Part shown: in pieces, positions 34,195-41,894 of the stretch
How positions within the stretch are numbered: position 1 is the first letter of the stretch
Layout of the letters: each line of letters begins with the position of its first letter
Source: Arthrobacter sp.
GTDB lineage: Bacteria > Actinomycetota > Actinomycetes > Actinomycetales > Micrococcaceae
DNA: 41,894 bases
Assembly: GCF_031179985.1 (NCBI RefSeq)
Contig: NZ_JAPSHJ010000033.1
Location: 1-41,894, forward strand
Direction of reading: 5' to 3'
Notes under the pieces: model-generated
Database searches by the model: none
What the model was told of the DNA's origin: nothing
Seen by the model: the letters and a program-made list of their open reading frames with translations, nothing else
Made by a program: the position numbers and the translations under genes

Positions 34195-35487
34195 TCATTT
34201 TGCTTCCGGGACTGGCATTATTACTGGGTCAGCTTTGCTTTTTACTGCATGAATTACAATTAGCAGCAGTGAACCATAGCTAAAGATCTGGACTAAGACC
34301 ATGATGATGCACGCTTGAAAGAGATCCCATTCCAGCAAGGCGCATCCAACGAGACCTCCTCCAATCGCAATTGCTCGACATACGTCCCAAACCGCTTGTC
34401 GTCCGTGGAGCTCCAGTAGCAATAAGGTTTTAGAAACGGGCGAGATTACAAACTGCGAGTAGTAACCCAGAATTAGAATCTGAGCAAAAACACCGGACGA
34501 CTCCCAACTATCGCCGAATACGATCTTGAATAGCACCGGACCATATGTGATTATCAGGGCAACGGGTATTGCCCCTATAAACAGTTGGCGTAGAACGGTT
34601 CGGCGAACTTGCAAGAGCAGTTCAGTTCGGCTGGAGCGGATACCCTTGGCGGCGACTGCTTCAAAATGCTGAGAAACGGCATCTGAGATAATTCCAACTG
34701 GGGCCGTCAGTACCCTCATTGTTAGCGCCAAGAGACCAAAGGCCACGCCTCCATAGAATGCCGATAGTATCAACACGGGCGCTTGTAAGCCCACTGAGTT
34801 CACTGTCGCCGAAAGGGATGAAACCAGTGGAAATCTCTTGTACCGCTGAGCCACACGGAAAATGTCCCTGAGCCTGGGCTGAGGGCCAGCGAATAAGCCA
34901 GTGGGTCCGAAGGCACCTCCCATTCCAGCAAGCCGCCCCCCTGCAAGCCCTAACAGTAAACCGATGGGTCTAATCCCGAACGCGCCCAAGCCCAACTGGA
35001 CGCATAGTTGACCAAAGCCCACAAGAAAATTTCGCTGTCCCAGTCGAACGAACTGCTCTTTCCTCACCATCCAGGCAGATAGGATTTTGTGGAATGAAAT
35101 GGCCATGATTGTCAGCGGGAGAATCCACGAATAAATTGACGCGGCACCGCTTCCAGCAAACAACTCGATTGAGGATGGCCATAACTGCGTGGAGATGTAA
35201 GCCAGAAAGGATATAAAAGCTGCGCTGCCCAAAGCCAGCCAGCCCAAGGCCTTTGCGTCAGTATCTTTTTGAGGCAGAACGATGCCAGCCTCCCAGCGCA
35301 GAGTAGCAAAGACGGCGATTACGGCTGAAAAGGCCGTTAAGACAGCTAGGGATCCAAAGTCCGTCGGTGCGTATAGCCGGGTCAAGAGAGGGGACGCCAA
35401 CAACAGGATCCCTTGGCCTCCTGCGCTGCCAAGGAGTATTTTGGCAATGGGAGAGGACCGGAGACGTACCCAAATCCCTTTTATCAT
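34195..35487 (-). CDS. Oligosaccharide flippase, Wzx-like
   Basis: A 430-aa polytopic membrane protein with 12 or so hydrophobic helices, of the MOP/polysaccharide-transport superfamily. The N-terminal part, ILLGSAGGQGILLLASPLLTRLYAPTDFGSLAV, is typical of Wzx-type flippases. It would turn the lipid-linked glycan to the outer face of the membrane. The ATG at 35487 overlaps the stop of the upstream glycosyltransferase (ATGA). It runs against the GT4 gene at 32841-34028, with a 166-bp convergent gap holding only a small TGAGG/CCTCA hairpin (34041-34057). Confidence 0.88.
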   Translation of the reverse strand: MIKGIWVRLRSSPIAKILLGSAGGQGILLLASPLLTRLYAPTDFGSLAVLTAFSAVIAVFATLRWEAGIVLPQKDTDAKALGWLALGSAAFISFLAYISTQLWPSSIELFAGSGAASIYSWILPLTIMAISFHKILSAWMVRKEQFVRLGQRNFLVGFGQLCVQLGLGAFGIRPIGLLLGLAGGRLAGMGGAFGPTGLFAGPQPRLRDIFRVAQRYKRFPLVSSLSATVNSVGLQAPVLILSAFYGGVAFGLLALTMRVLTAPVGIISDAVSQHFEAVAAKGIRSSRTELLLQVRRTVLRQLFIGAIPVALIITYGPVLFKIVFGDSWESSGVFAQILILGYYSQFVISPVSKTLLLLELHGRQAVWDVCRAIAIGGGLVGCALLEWDLFQACIIMVLVQIFSYGSLLLIVIHAVKSKADPVIMPVPEAK

Positions 35488-36659
35488 CCTTGGAGTTTGG
35501 AGTAGAGATCGGTGAGGACCCGTCCTTGGGAGCCCCAATTGAGGGCATCCTCGGCGGCCCTCCGAGCATTCCCACCGTGAAGTAAAAGCAGGTCACGGTC
35601 GTCAGCGTAGCGCTGAACTGCGTTAGCAATTTCAACGGGATCGGTCTCGTCTACAAGGGTGCCACAATCATATGTCTCAATAATTTTTCGCCATAGGGGG
35701 AAGTTGGAAGCAATTATAGGGATTCCCGCACTCATGTATTCAAACATCTTGGTGGGCAGCGAGTCCAAGTAGGCCGCGGTTTTTTGTAGGGTCACCAATC
35801 CCACCCGTGCGGAAAGCATCAGATCGCGCGCGTCATCAGGAGAAACCACTCCATGATCAATAACGCGCTTCCATCCAGTCAAGTTTTGAAGAGAACCACG
35901 ATAAGACGGTGTGGCTCCGTGACCTGCAAGCACCAAGTTCCAACCTTCTGGGAATAATTCCGCAGCTCGAACTATCTGTGGAATACCCCTTGAATCTGAG
36001 AGGGCACCCACGTACACGACGTTGCTTGCTCGGCTGGATACAGCTAGGGCCTTGTGATCGGCGACCCGCAACGGGGGGTAGTTTCGTACAATACGCACCT
36101 TCGAAGTTGGATAGCTTTCAGCAATTTTTTCTGTGGCAGCCACGACATGGTCTGCCATGGAGGATACGGAAACTAGAAGCTTTGCTCCGGAAACGGCCAG
36201 GCCGGCTAACTTGGCGGGAATGTAAGGTTTGTCAACAATCTGGCTAGATAGGTCTTCGTGCGCGTCATAAATAACCGTCTTACCTATAAGGCGTAAGAAA
36301 GGGATGGCGGGGATCAGCTCTGGATCATGTAGGTGGAAAACTTGGGCTCTTGTCCTGAGCGCACGAATTATCGCATCGCAAGTGCCAAAGGTGAATCTCG
36401 CCAGCCGAGAGCGCTTCCTGATTCTTACCACGTTAACTCCCGGCGCTGCAGGGACATGATTGTTCGTTTCGACGGCAATCAAGGTAACCCTGTGTCCAGC
36501 GCTTGCCAGTGTCGCGGCCTCTCGGTAGTGAATTCTGTTATCCGTCCAGGGATGAGCGGAACTGACGATCACGACGGACTTCTTCTGCTGGGCACTCGGT
36601 GTTTTGTTGGAGTTTAGTGTTGGCCAGTAGTTATTGGCGCCAGTCGCCCATTGCTTCAT
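35484..36659 (-). CDS. GT4-family glycosyltransferase
   Basis: A 391-aa GT-B transferase. The N-domain has VVIVSSAHPWTDNRIHYREAATLASAGHRV, and the acceptor-side HLHDPELIPAIPFL. The donor domain has VYVGALSDSRGIPQIVRAAEL and the C-terminal LPTKMFEYMSAGIPIIASNFPLW with the E of the EX7E-like motif. The product sugar is unknown. The ATG at 36659 follows GGGAATCGA. It is co-transcribed with the flippase, overlapping it by 4 nt. Confidence 0.9.
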   Translation of the reverse strand: MKQWATGANNYWPTLNSNKTPSAQQKKSVVIVSSAHPWTDNRIHYREAATLASAGHRVTLIAVETNNHVPAAPGVNVVRIRKRSRLARFTFGTCDAIIRALRTRAQVFHLHDPELIPAIPFLRLIGKTVIYDAHEDLSSQIVDKPYIPAKLAGLAVSGAKLLVSVSSMADHVVAATEKIAESYPTSKVRIVRNYPPLRVADHKALAVSSRASNVVYVGALSDSRGIPQIVRAAELFPEGWNLVLAGHGATPSYRGSLQNLTGWKRVIDHGVVSPDDARDLMLSARVGLVTLQKTAAYLDSLPTKMFEYMSAGIPIIASNFPLWRKIIETYDCGTLVDETDPVEIANAVQRYADDRDLLLLHGGNARRAAEDALNWGSQGRVLTDLYSKLQG

Positions 36660-37130
36660 TCGATTCCCACTTATCGTCTAGCCAGCTGCTGCCCCCGCGG
36701 CTCAGCGAGGTCGGCTTCGCTGAAGGGCTTCCACAGCTTGGCAAGCTCAATTCAGAAAAATATTACACGGGGCGGGTAAAGACGCGGATTGCGCCCGTAC
36801 TACCGCCGGTCCAAAAAATGGTGCTCGGTGTGCCTACTGCTACCTTTTCCTCAAACAAATTTAGCGCTGCTGGCGACGCTGCCCGGTTTTCGACCTCGGT
36901 GCCTGCGGCATGTGCTGCTACTTCGCGGTTAGTCCCTGGCAGACTAAGCGAAAACCCCGTAAGTGTCCCTTCCGTGATCGCGAAGTAGGACGCTTTATTT
37001 ATATGCGGTTATGGCCAAGAGAACGGAGGGTGTTCTTTGGCTCCGCTATCGATTAACCAGATAGTCTATTGCCACGGGCGTCAATGTCCTGCTGTTCCGT
37101 GCCAGTTATTAGAGAAAAGGCATCAGAATC
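36660..37130. other. 471-bp intergenic region, with an 80-codon open frame without a start
   Basis: Holds the divergent promoters of the GT4 gene and the wbpA-like gene. On the minus strand, a frame open from a TAA near 37010 to the TAA at 36763-36765 encodes about 81 residues (ending RVFTRPV) and has no start codon in its first part. It may be a decayed gene end. A plus-strand frame over the same DNA has no ribosome site. A small inverted pair CTATC/GATAG lies near 37047-37063. Confidence 0.4.
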
Positions 37131-38420
37131 GTGAAGATTGCTGTAGTCGCGTTGGGAAAAATTGGGCTGCCGCTGGCTGTGCAGTTTGCCCTCAAGGGGC
37201 ATGAAGTTGTTGGCGTCGATACTAATCAGCACGTTGTGAACCTTGTTAATGCTGGAACTGAGCCGTTTCCCGGTGAGGCTCATTTGCAGGAGAAACTCTC
37301 CGAACTCGTGCCGACAGGCCGGCTACGTGCGACTACAGACTACGCTGATGCGGTTCCAGGCGCCGATGCTGTAGTGCTCGTTGTGCCGTTGTTTGTTGAT
37401 TCTGAGGGAATACCCGATTTCGGCTGGATGGACGGTGCAACTGCCGAGCTGGCCAAGCACCTGAGCCCCGGAACCTTGGTCTCCTACGAGACCACCCTGC
37501 CGGTCGGAACCACACGCTCACGCTGGAAACCAGCGTTGGAGGGGGCCTCCGGGCTTGTCGAGGGCCGGGATTTCCACTTAGTCTTCTCCCCGGAACGAGT
37601 CCTTACCGGCCGAGTTTTTCAAGATTTGCGCAAATACCCGAAACTCGTGGGCGGCCTTTCTGCGGAGGGTGCAGCGAAGGCGGTCGCATTCTATGAGTCG
37701 GTTCTCGACTTCGATGAGCGCTCCGATCTTCCACGCCCTAACGGTGTTTGGGATCTTGGGTCTGCCGAGGCCTCTGAGATGGCCAAGCTGGCAGAAACCA
37801 CGTACCGAGATGTCAATATTGGGCTGGCTAACCAATTCGCGCGCTTTGCTGCGACGGCTGGCATTGACATCTACCAGGTAATTGAGGCTTCCAATTCTCA
37901 GCCTTACAGCCATATTCACCAGCCCGGTATTGCCGTTGGTGGGCACTGCATACCAGTTTACCCGCGCCTGTACTTATGGAATGACCCTGATGCAACGGTG
38001 GTGCGGGCAGCCCGCGCTGCCAATGCTGACATGCCGGATTACACGGTGGGCCTGCTGGAGGGGGTTCATGGGGATCTAACCGGCGCCCGCGTTGTGGTCC
38101 TTGGGGCCGCATATCGGGGCGGGGTTAAGGAGACAGCATTCTCTGGCGTCTTCGATACTGTGGCGGCGCTGGAGAAGCGTGGCGCGGCCGTGTCAGTCCA
38201 TGATCCGCTGTATACGGATGCGGAGCTGGAGAAGCTCGGCTTCGCGGCCCACCATATAGGTGAATCTGTGGATGCTGCAGTTGTTCAGGCGGATCACGTT
38301 GAGTACCGGTCGCTGTCCCCCGCTGACCTGCCTGGCATCAAGGCGTTCATTGACGGCCGTCGTGTGAGCTCTGCCGACAGGTGGGACGGTGTCATCTACC
38401 GCGTTATCGGGAAGGCCTGA
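37131..38420 (+). CDS. wbpA: UDP-N-acetyl-hexosamine 6-dehydrogenase, WbpA-like
   Basis: A 429-aa nucleotide-sugar dehydrogenase that oxidises C6 of UDP-GlcNAc to the uronic acid, using NAD twice. It has the NAD-binding start VVALGKIGLPLAVQFA, the lysine-bearing segment SEMAKLAETTYRDVNIG, and the catalytic cysteine in GGHCIPVYP. It starts with GTG 37131. A UDP-glucose or UDP-ManNAc dehydrogenase would show the same motifs, but the wbpD-wbpE-wbpB neighbours favour UDP-GlcNAc. It opens a four-gene plus-strand operon. Confidence 0.9.
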   Translation: MKIAVVALGKIGLPLAVQFALKGHEVVGVDTNQHVVNLVNAGTEPFPGEAHLQEKLSELVPTGRLRATTDYADAVPGADAVVLVVPLFVDSEGIPDFGWMDGATAELAKHLSPGTLVSYETTLPVGTTRSRWKPALEGASGLVEGRDFHLVFSPERVLTGRVFQDLRKYPKLVGGLSAEGAAKAVAFYESVLDFDERSDLPRPNGVWDLGSAEASEMAKLAETTYRDVNIGLANQFARFAATAGIDIYQVIEASNSQPYSHIHQPGIAVGGHCIPVYPRLYLWNDPDATVVRAARAANADMPDYTVGLLEGVHGDLTGARVVVLGAAYRGGVKETAFSGVFDTVAALEKRGAAVSVHDPLYTDAELEKLGFAAHHIGESVDAAVVQADHVEYRSLSPADLPGIKAFIDGRRVSSADRWDGVIYRVIGKA

Positions 38421-38478
38421 TCCGGTCTGCTTCTGCAAGTCCTAAAAACAGGGTGAGATTCCTGGAAGGAACGGAATT

Positions 38479-39078
38479 ATGACGACGACGATTGCTTCGA
38501 GCGCTGACGTTTCCGATCAGGCTGTCCTCGGTGAAGGCACCCAAGTCTGGCATCTTGCACAGGTGCGTGAGCAGGCCGTTCTTGGCGACAACTGCATTGT
38601 GGGCCGCGGTGCCTATGTAGGCACGGGTGTCCAGATCGGTGAGAACACCAAGATTCAGAACTACGCCTTAGTGTACGAGCCTGCCCGACTCGGCAAAGGC
38701 GTCTTCATTGGACCGGCAGTTGTGCTGACCAACGACATCTACCCGCGTGCGGTTGGTCCCGACGGTTCGCTTAAGAACTCGCACGACTGGACCCCGGTAG
38801 GGGTCACAGTGGAGGACGGCGCCTCCATCGGTGCTCGGGCTGTCTGCGTGGCACCCGTGACAGTCGGGCGTTGGGCCACGATTGCCGCTGGTGCCGTAGT
38901 TACCAAGGACGTCCCGGCATTCGGACTGATGGTAGGAGTCCCAGCGCGCCGCGTGGGATGGGTAGGCAAGGCCGGTGAACCGCTGAAGCAACAGGACGCC
39001 TTCTGGGTGTGCCCCGCCACCGGTACTAAATACATCGAAGACGGAGCTTCCCTGAAAGAATCTGAGGAGAACGCATGA
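38479..39078 (+). CDS. wbpD: UDP-sugar N-acetyltransferase, WbpD-like
   Basis: A 199-aa left-handed beta-helix acetyltransferase. Hexapeptide repeats run from about residue 15 to 145 (DNCIVGRGAYVGTGVQIGENTKIQNYALVYEP). WbpD adds acetyl to the 3-amino group of UDP-GlcNAc3NA. The segment FIGPAVVLTNDIYPRA fits the family. It ends with WVCPATGTKY, a small Cys-containing tail often seen in WbpD relatives. The ATG at 38479 follows GGAAGGAA and is 58 bp after wbpA. The gene overlaps the aminotransferase by 4 nt. Confidence 0.9.
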   Translation: MTTTIASSADVSDQAVLGEGTQVWHLAQVREQAVLGDNCIVGRGAYVGTGVQIGENTKIQNYALVYEPARLGKGVFIGPAVVLTNDIYPRAVGPDGSLKNSHDWTPVGVTVEDGASIGARAVCVAPVTVGRWATIAAGAVVTKDVPAFGLMVGVPARRVGWVGKAGEPLKQQDAFWVCPATGTKYIEDGASLKESEENA

Positions 39079-40166
39079 GCTACGACTTTATTCCGGCGGC
39101 GAGGCCCATTATTGGCTTAGACGAACGGACTGCCGTCGATGCCGTTCTTGCAACCGGGATGCTTGCCCAAGGACAGCAGGTCGCAGACTTCGAGAGGGAG
39201 TTCTCTGAAGTGCTCCTCGACGGCCGATCTGCTGTGGCGGTGAGTTCGGGTACGTCCGGCCTGCACTTGGGGCTGCTGGCGTCCGGAGTCGGGCCCGGTG
39301 ATGAAGTCATCGTTCCCTCCTTCACGTTCGCCGCAACGGGCAATTCCGTGGCACTTACGGGCGCCACGCCCGTGTTCGCAGACATCGAACTGGATCACTA
39401 CACCCTCGATGTAAACCATGTCTCCTCGCTCATTACGGACAAGACCAAGGGCATCATGCCGGTTCATCTTTACGGGCACCCGTTCAACGTCGACGGTTTT
39501 GCGAATCTCGCGGCGGAGCGGGGTATCGATCTTTACGAGGACGCGGCCCAGGCCCACGGCGCCAGCTTCAACGGGCAAAAGGTGGGAACGTTTGGCAAAT
39601 TCGCAATGTTCAGCCTGTACCCCACGAAGAACATGACCTCCGGGGAGGGCGGCATGGTTTCTAGCCCGGACGCCACAGTGGAGCGGAACCTGCGTCTCCT
39701 TCGAAACCAGGGCATGGAAAAGCAGTACGAAAACAAAATCGTGGGCTTCAACGCCCGGATGACGGATATGCACGCTTCGATTGGTCGAGTGCAGCTCAAG
39801 AAAGTCCTGGGGTGGACCGAACAGCGGCAGCAGAACGCCATGTTCCTGACTGACAATCTTGAGGGCGTCGGCAAGCCGACGGTAGCCGATGGCGCATCCC
39901 ACGTGTACCACCAGTACACCATTAGGGTCTCCGAGGACCGTGACGGGCTTGCCAATGCGCTGCGCGAGGAGTTCAATATCGGCACCGGCGTGTACTACCC
40001 GGTTCCTAATCACCGGCTTCCGTCCTTTAACCGCACAGAGCATCTGCCGAATACCGAGATCGCGGTACAGGAAGTCCTGTCTTTGCCAGTCCACCCGTCG
40101 CTTAGCCAAGGCGATCTGGAACGCATCGTCGCGGCCGTCAACAAGCTCGTCCGGGCCGGTGCCTGA
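39075..40166 (+). CDS. wbpE: DegT/DnrJ/EryC1/StrS aminotransferase, WbpE-like
   Basis: A 363-aa PLP enzyme that transfers an amino group to the 3-keto sugar acid. The PLP lysine is in SLYPTKNMTSGEGGM. Other segments are VAVSSGTSGLHLGLL, FAATGNSVALTGATPVFAD and DAAQAHGASFNG. In the WbpA-B-E-D pathway it acts with the oxidoreductase that follows. The ATG at 39075 overlaps the previous stop (ATGA). Its stop overlaps the ATG of the next gene by one base (TGATG). Confidence 0.92.
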   Translation: MSYDFIPAARPIIGLDERTAVDAVLATGMLAQGQQVADFEREFSEVLLDGRSAVAVSSGTSGLHLGLLASGVGPGDEVIVPSFTFAATGNSVALTGATPVFADIELDHYTLDVNHVSSLITDKTKGIMPVHLYGHPFNVDGFANLAAERGIDLYEDAAQAHGASFNGQKVGTFGKFAMFSLYPTKNMTSGEGGMVSSPDATVERNLRLLRNQGMEKQYENKIVGFNARMTDMHASIGRVQLKKVLGWTEQRQQNAMFLTDNLEGVGKPTVADGASHVYHQYTIRVSEDRDGLANALREEFNIGTGVYYPVPNHRLPSFNRTEHLPNTEIAVQEVLSLPVHPSLSQGDLERIVAAVNKLVRAGA

Positions 40167-41167
40167 TGGGGGACCTTCGCGTCGGCCTCATTGGCCTTGG
40201 GATGATGGGCCGGCACCACGCTCGCGTACTGCGGGAGCTCGACGGCGTTGATTTGGTAGCCGTCGCTGACTCCCTCGGAGACCCTCACCGAGTTGCCGAC
40301 CGACTCAACTTGCTGTCGTCGGTGGAGGAACTCATCGCCGTCGGCCTCGACATGGCAGTCGTTGCCGTTCCCACCGGACTGCATGAGGACGTGGGATTGG
40401 CGTTAGCCGAAGCCGGTGTCCACACGTTGGTAGAAAAACCCATAGCCTTCAGCGCTGAGGCCGGGCAGCGTATGGTTGATGCCTTTGCAGCCAAAGGCCT
40501 CATCGGTGCTGTCGGACACATAGAAAGGTTCAACCCCGCGCTGCAGTCGCTGCGGAAACGGATAGAGGCCGGCGAGCTTGGCGATGTTTACCAGATCGCT
40601 ACCCGTCGGCAAGGGCCATTCCCAGCACGCATCGCTGACGTCGGCGTCGTTAAGGACCTCGGCACGCACGACATCGATTTGACGGCCTGGCTAGCCCAGA
40701 GCAGCTTCCAGTCGATCTTTGCCCAGATTACCGCCCGCAGCGGCCGTCCGCATGAAGACATGGTCGCAGCGACCGGACATCTCGAAAACGGCATCATAAC
40801 CAACCACTTGGTCAACTGGCTATCTCCCATGAAGGAAAGGCTCACGATCGTTACCGGTGAAAAGGGAGCCTTTGTGGCCGATACGATCACGGCAGATCTC
40901 ACGTTCTTCGAGAATGGAACTGTGGCTACAGAATGGGAATCCATGGCCGCCTTTCGTGGTGTTTCCGAGGGTAACGTTATCCGCCTAGCGATCGCTAAAC
41001 CTGAGCCTCTACGAACGGAGCACGAAGCCTTTCGCGACGCCGTACTCGGCCTGCGACAGGATGTGGTCACCCTGCAAGAAGGGTTGGACACCCTCAGGGT
41101 CGCCGAAGCCGTGCTGGCATCTGCTAAGAGTCGTCAAATCGTAAAAATTGGCGGCTCAGAGAGCTGA
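40166..41167 (+). CDS. wbpB: Gfo/Idh/MocA oxidoreductase, WbpB-like
   Basis: A 333-aa NAD(P)-dependent dehydrogenase. The nucleotide-binding start is VGLIGLGMMGRHHARVL, and VEKPIAF (about 91-97) holds the conserved EKP loop. GHIERFNPALQSL and KDLGTHDIDLTAWL are the substrate-side segments (KDxGxHxID-like). WbpB oxidises C3 of UDP-GlcNAcA so that WbpE can aminate it. It starts in a TGATG overlap with wbpE. Only UDP-GlcNAc-type substrates are supported by context. A possible short hairpin (TCCCTTC 41194-41200 with GAAGGGA 41203-41209) lies after the stop. Confidence 0.9.
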   Translation: MGDLRVGLIGLGMMGRHHARVLRELDGVDLVAVADSLGDPHRVADRLNLLSSVEELIAVGLDMAVVAVPTGLHEDVGLALAEAGVHTLVEKPIAFSAEAGQRMVDAFAAKGLIGAVGHIERFNPALQSLRKRIEAGELGDVYQIATRRQGPFPARIADVGVVKDLGTHDIDLTAWLAQSSFQSIFAQITARSGRPHEDMVAATGHLENGIITNHLVNWLSPMKERLTIVTGEKGAFVADTITADLTFFENGTVATEWESMAAFRGVSEGNVIRLAIAKPEPLRTEHEAFRDAVLGLRQDVVTLQEGLDTLRVAEAVLASAKSRQIVKIGGSES

Positions 41168-41394
41168 GCGTGAGTTAACAGCGTGACATGTGGTCCCTTC
41201 CTGAAGGGATCTCTCGTAATTCTTAGATAAAGGCGGGCGATCTGTCGGGCGTCTGATCTGGATAACGCAGCTGGAACTTCGACGAAGCTCGCAAGGTCGC
41301 ACAACAGACACCTGTCCAGACACAGCGTGGCAAGAAGCTCACGGAGATCGACTCTTCGCGCCATAAATACCGCGCGGGCCGTTCTAGTCCATGT

Positions 41395-41859
41395 CTACCG
41401 CGTATCCAGATCCTCAAACACCAGGAATGTCTGGGTATCCAACACACCAGGCATGGACTGCAATTGGTCAAAGATGACCCGGCGTAAATCCACGTTGTCC
41501 ACTGCCCTGACCAGAAGGATCACGTCGAAGTCCCCGCCCACGAGGGCAATGTGATGAATTTCAGGAATGAGCCGCAGCTGTTCCCGGAGCTCACGCCACG
41601 AGTGCTGGCTGACTTTGAGCGTTACGTAAGCGGAGGACTTGAGGCCGGCCTTGATGGGGTCCACGAGGGCCGTGAACTTAGTCAGTACGCCTTCGCTTGT
41701 CAGTCGCGCTATCCGCGTATAGGCATGCGCCCGGGAAATATGGACATTCTCCGCCACCTGAGTCACGGACATCCGGCCATCGCGGGTCAGCTCGGCAATG
41801 ATGTTCCGGTCCACGTCGTCCAGGCGGACTTCGCCCCGGTCAATGCCACTCTCGGCCAT
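41395..41859 (-). CDS. Lrp/AsnC-family transcriptional regulator
   Basis: A 154-aa regulator. The N-terminal helix-turn-helix (DDVDRNIIAELTRDGRMSVTQVAENVHISRAHAYTRIARL) and the C-terminal RAM ligand-binding domain (HHIALVGGDFDVILLVRAVD) are complete. The start at ATG 41859 has AGGAG about 10 nt upstream; a frame extension to 41892 is unlikely. Its likely targets lie off the window to the right, where such regulators often sit beside branched-chain keto-acid or pyruvate dehydrogenase genes; that is an inference. Between it and wbpB (41168-41394) I see nothing beyond the short hairpin. Confidence 0.9.
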   Translation of the reverse strand: MAESGIDRGEVRLDDVDRNIIAELTRDGRMSVTQVAENVHISRAHAYTRIARLTSEGVLTKFTALVDPIKAGLKSSAYVTLKVSQHSWRELREQLRLIPEIHHIALVGGDFDVILLVRAVDNVDLRRVIFDQLQSMPGVLDTQTFLVFEDLDTR

Positions 41860-41894
41860 TCGTCTACAACTCCTGTCCGTAATCCAGCTCACAC

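Noticed and set aside
36599..36988. A 129-codon plus-strand frame
   Set aside because: It starts inside the divergent GT4 gene, has no ribosome site and no recognisable domain.
39117..40109. A 330-codon minus-strand frame antisense to wbpE
   Set aside because: The aminotransferase on the plus strand has all family motifs; the antisense frame has none.

Overview
The window looks like chromosomal DNA of a high-GC actinobacterium of the Micrococcaceae (Arthrobacter / Pseudarthrobacter / Paenarthrobacter type). The grounds are GC-rich codon use, frequent GTG and TTG starts, 4-nt overlapping starts and stops, an LPXTG-type surface protein, an LCP protein, a PaaR-type TetR regulator with paa genes, and small proteins of actinobacterial type. 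The genus is inferred from gene content and was not tested by alignment.

Left part (1-8 kb): a 32-bp tandem repeat array; a minus-strand paaI-paaK-tetR operon for phenylacetate activation; pta and ackA (acetyl-CoA/acetate interconversion) with a small convergent gene between them; and a YbdK-type carboxylate-amine ligase. Middle (8-16.5 kb): an NTF2-like protein, an S9 oligopeptidase, a cupin, a STAS-like small protein, an ArsR-rhodanese regulator divergent from an ArsM-like methyltransferase, a DM13-like lipoprotein, a three-helix-bundle small protein, an LCP wall-polymer transferase and a low-molecular-weight tyrosine phosphatase. At 16.6-21.7 kb lies paaABCDE plus a paaG-like isomerase, encoding ring epoxidation of phenylacetyl-CoA. 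The two paa units share a TetR-type operator motif: one copy at each promoter and one at the end of paaK.

Right part (22-41 kb): a cell-surface polysaccharide or glycan locus. It holds galU, a VanZ-like membrane protein, a sortase-type surface protein, a DUF4012 protein overlapping a Wzz/BY-kinase, a pglF-pglD-pglE-pglC-like set (diacetylbacillosamine synthesis and loading onto a lipid carrier), two GT4 glycosyltransferases, a Wzx-like flippase, and a wbpA-wbpD-wbpE-wbpB-like set (UDP-2,3-diacetamido-glucuronate synthesis). No Wzy polymerase is recognisable. An Lrp/AsnC regulator closes the window.

The most interesting unexplained element is at 21740-22048, between the paaG-like gene and galU. 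It holds two diverged copies of a ~113-nt element. Each copy folds into the same long stem with compensatory base changes, each starts with GAGACCTT and contains CCGCCACATTA, and the second is followed by an intrinsic terminator just ahead of galU. It looks like a tandem structured RNA (leader or small RNA) that I cannot match to a family I know.
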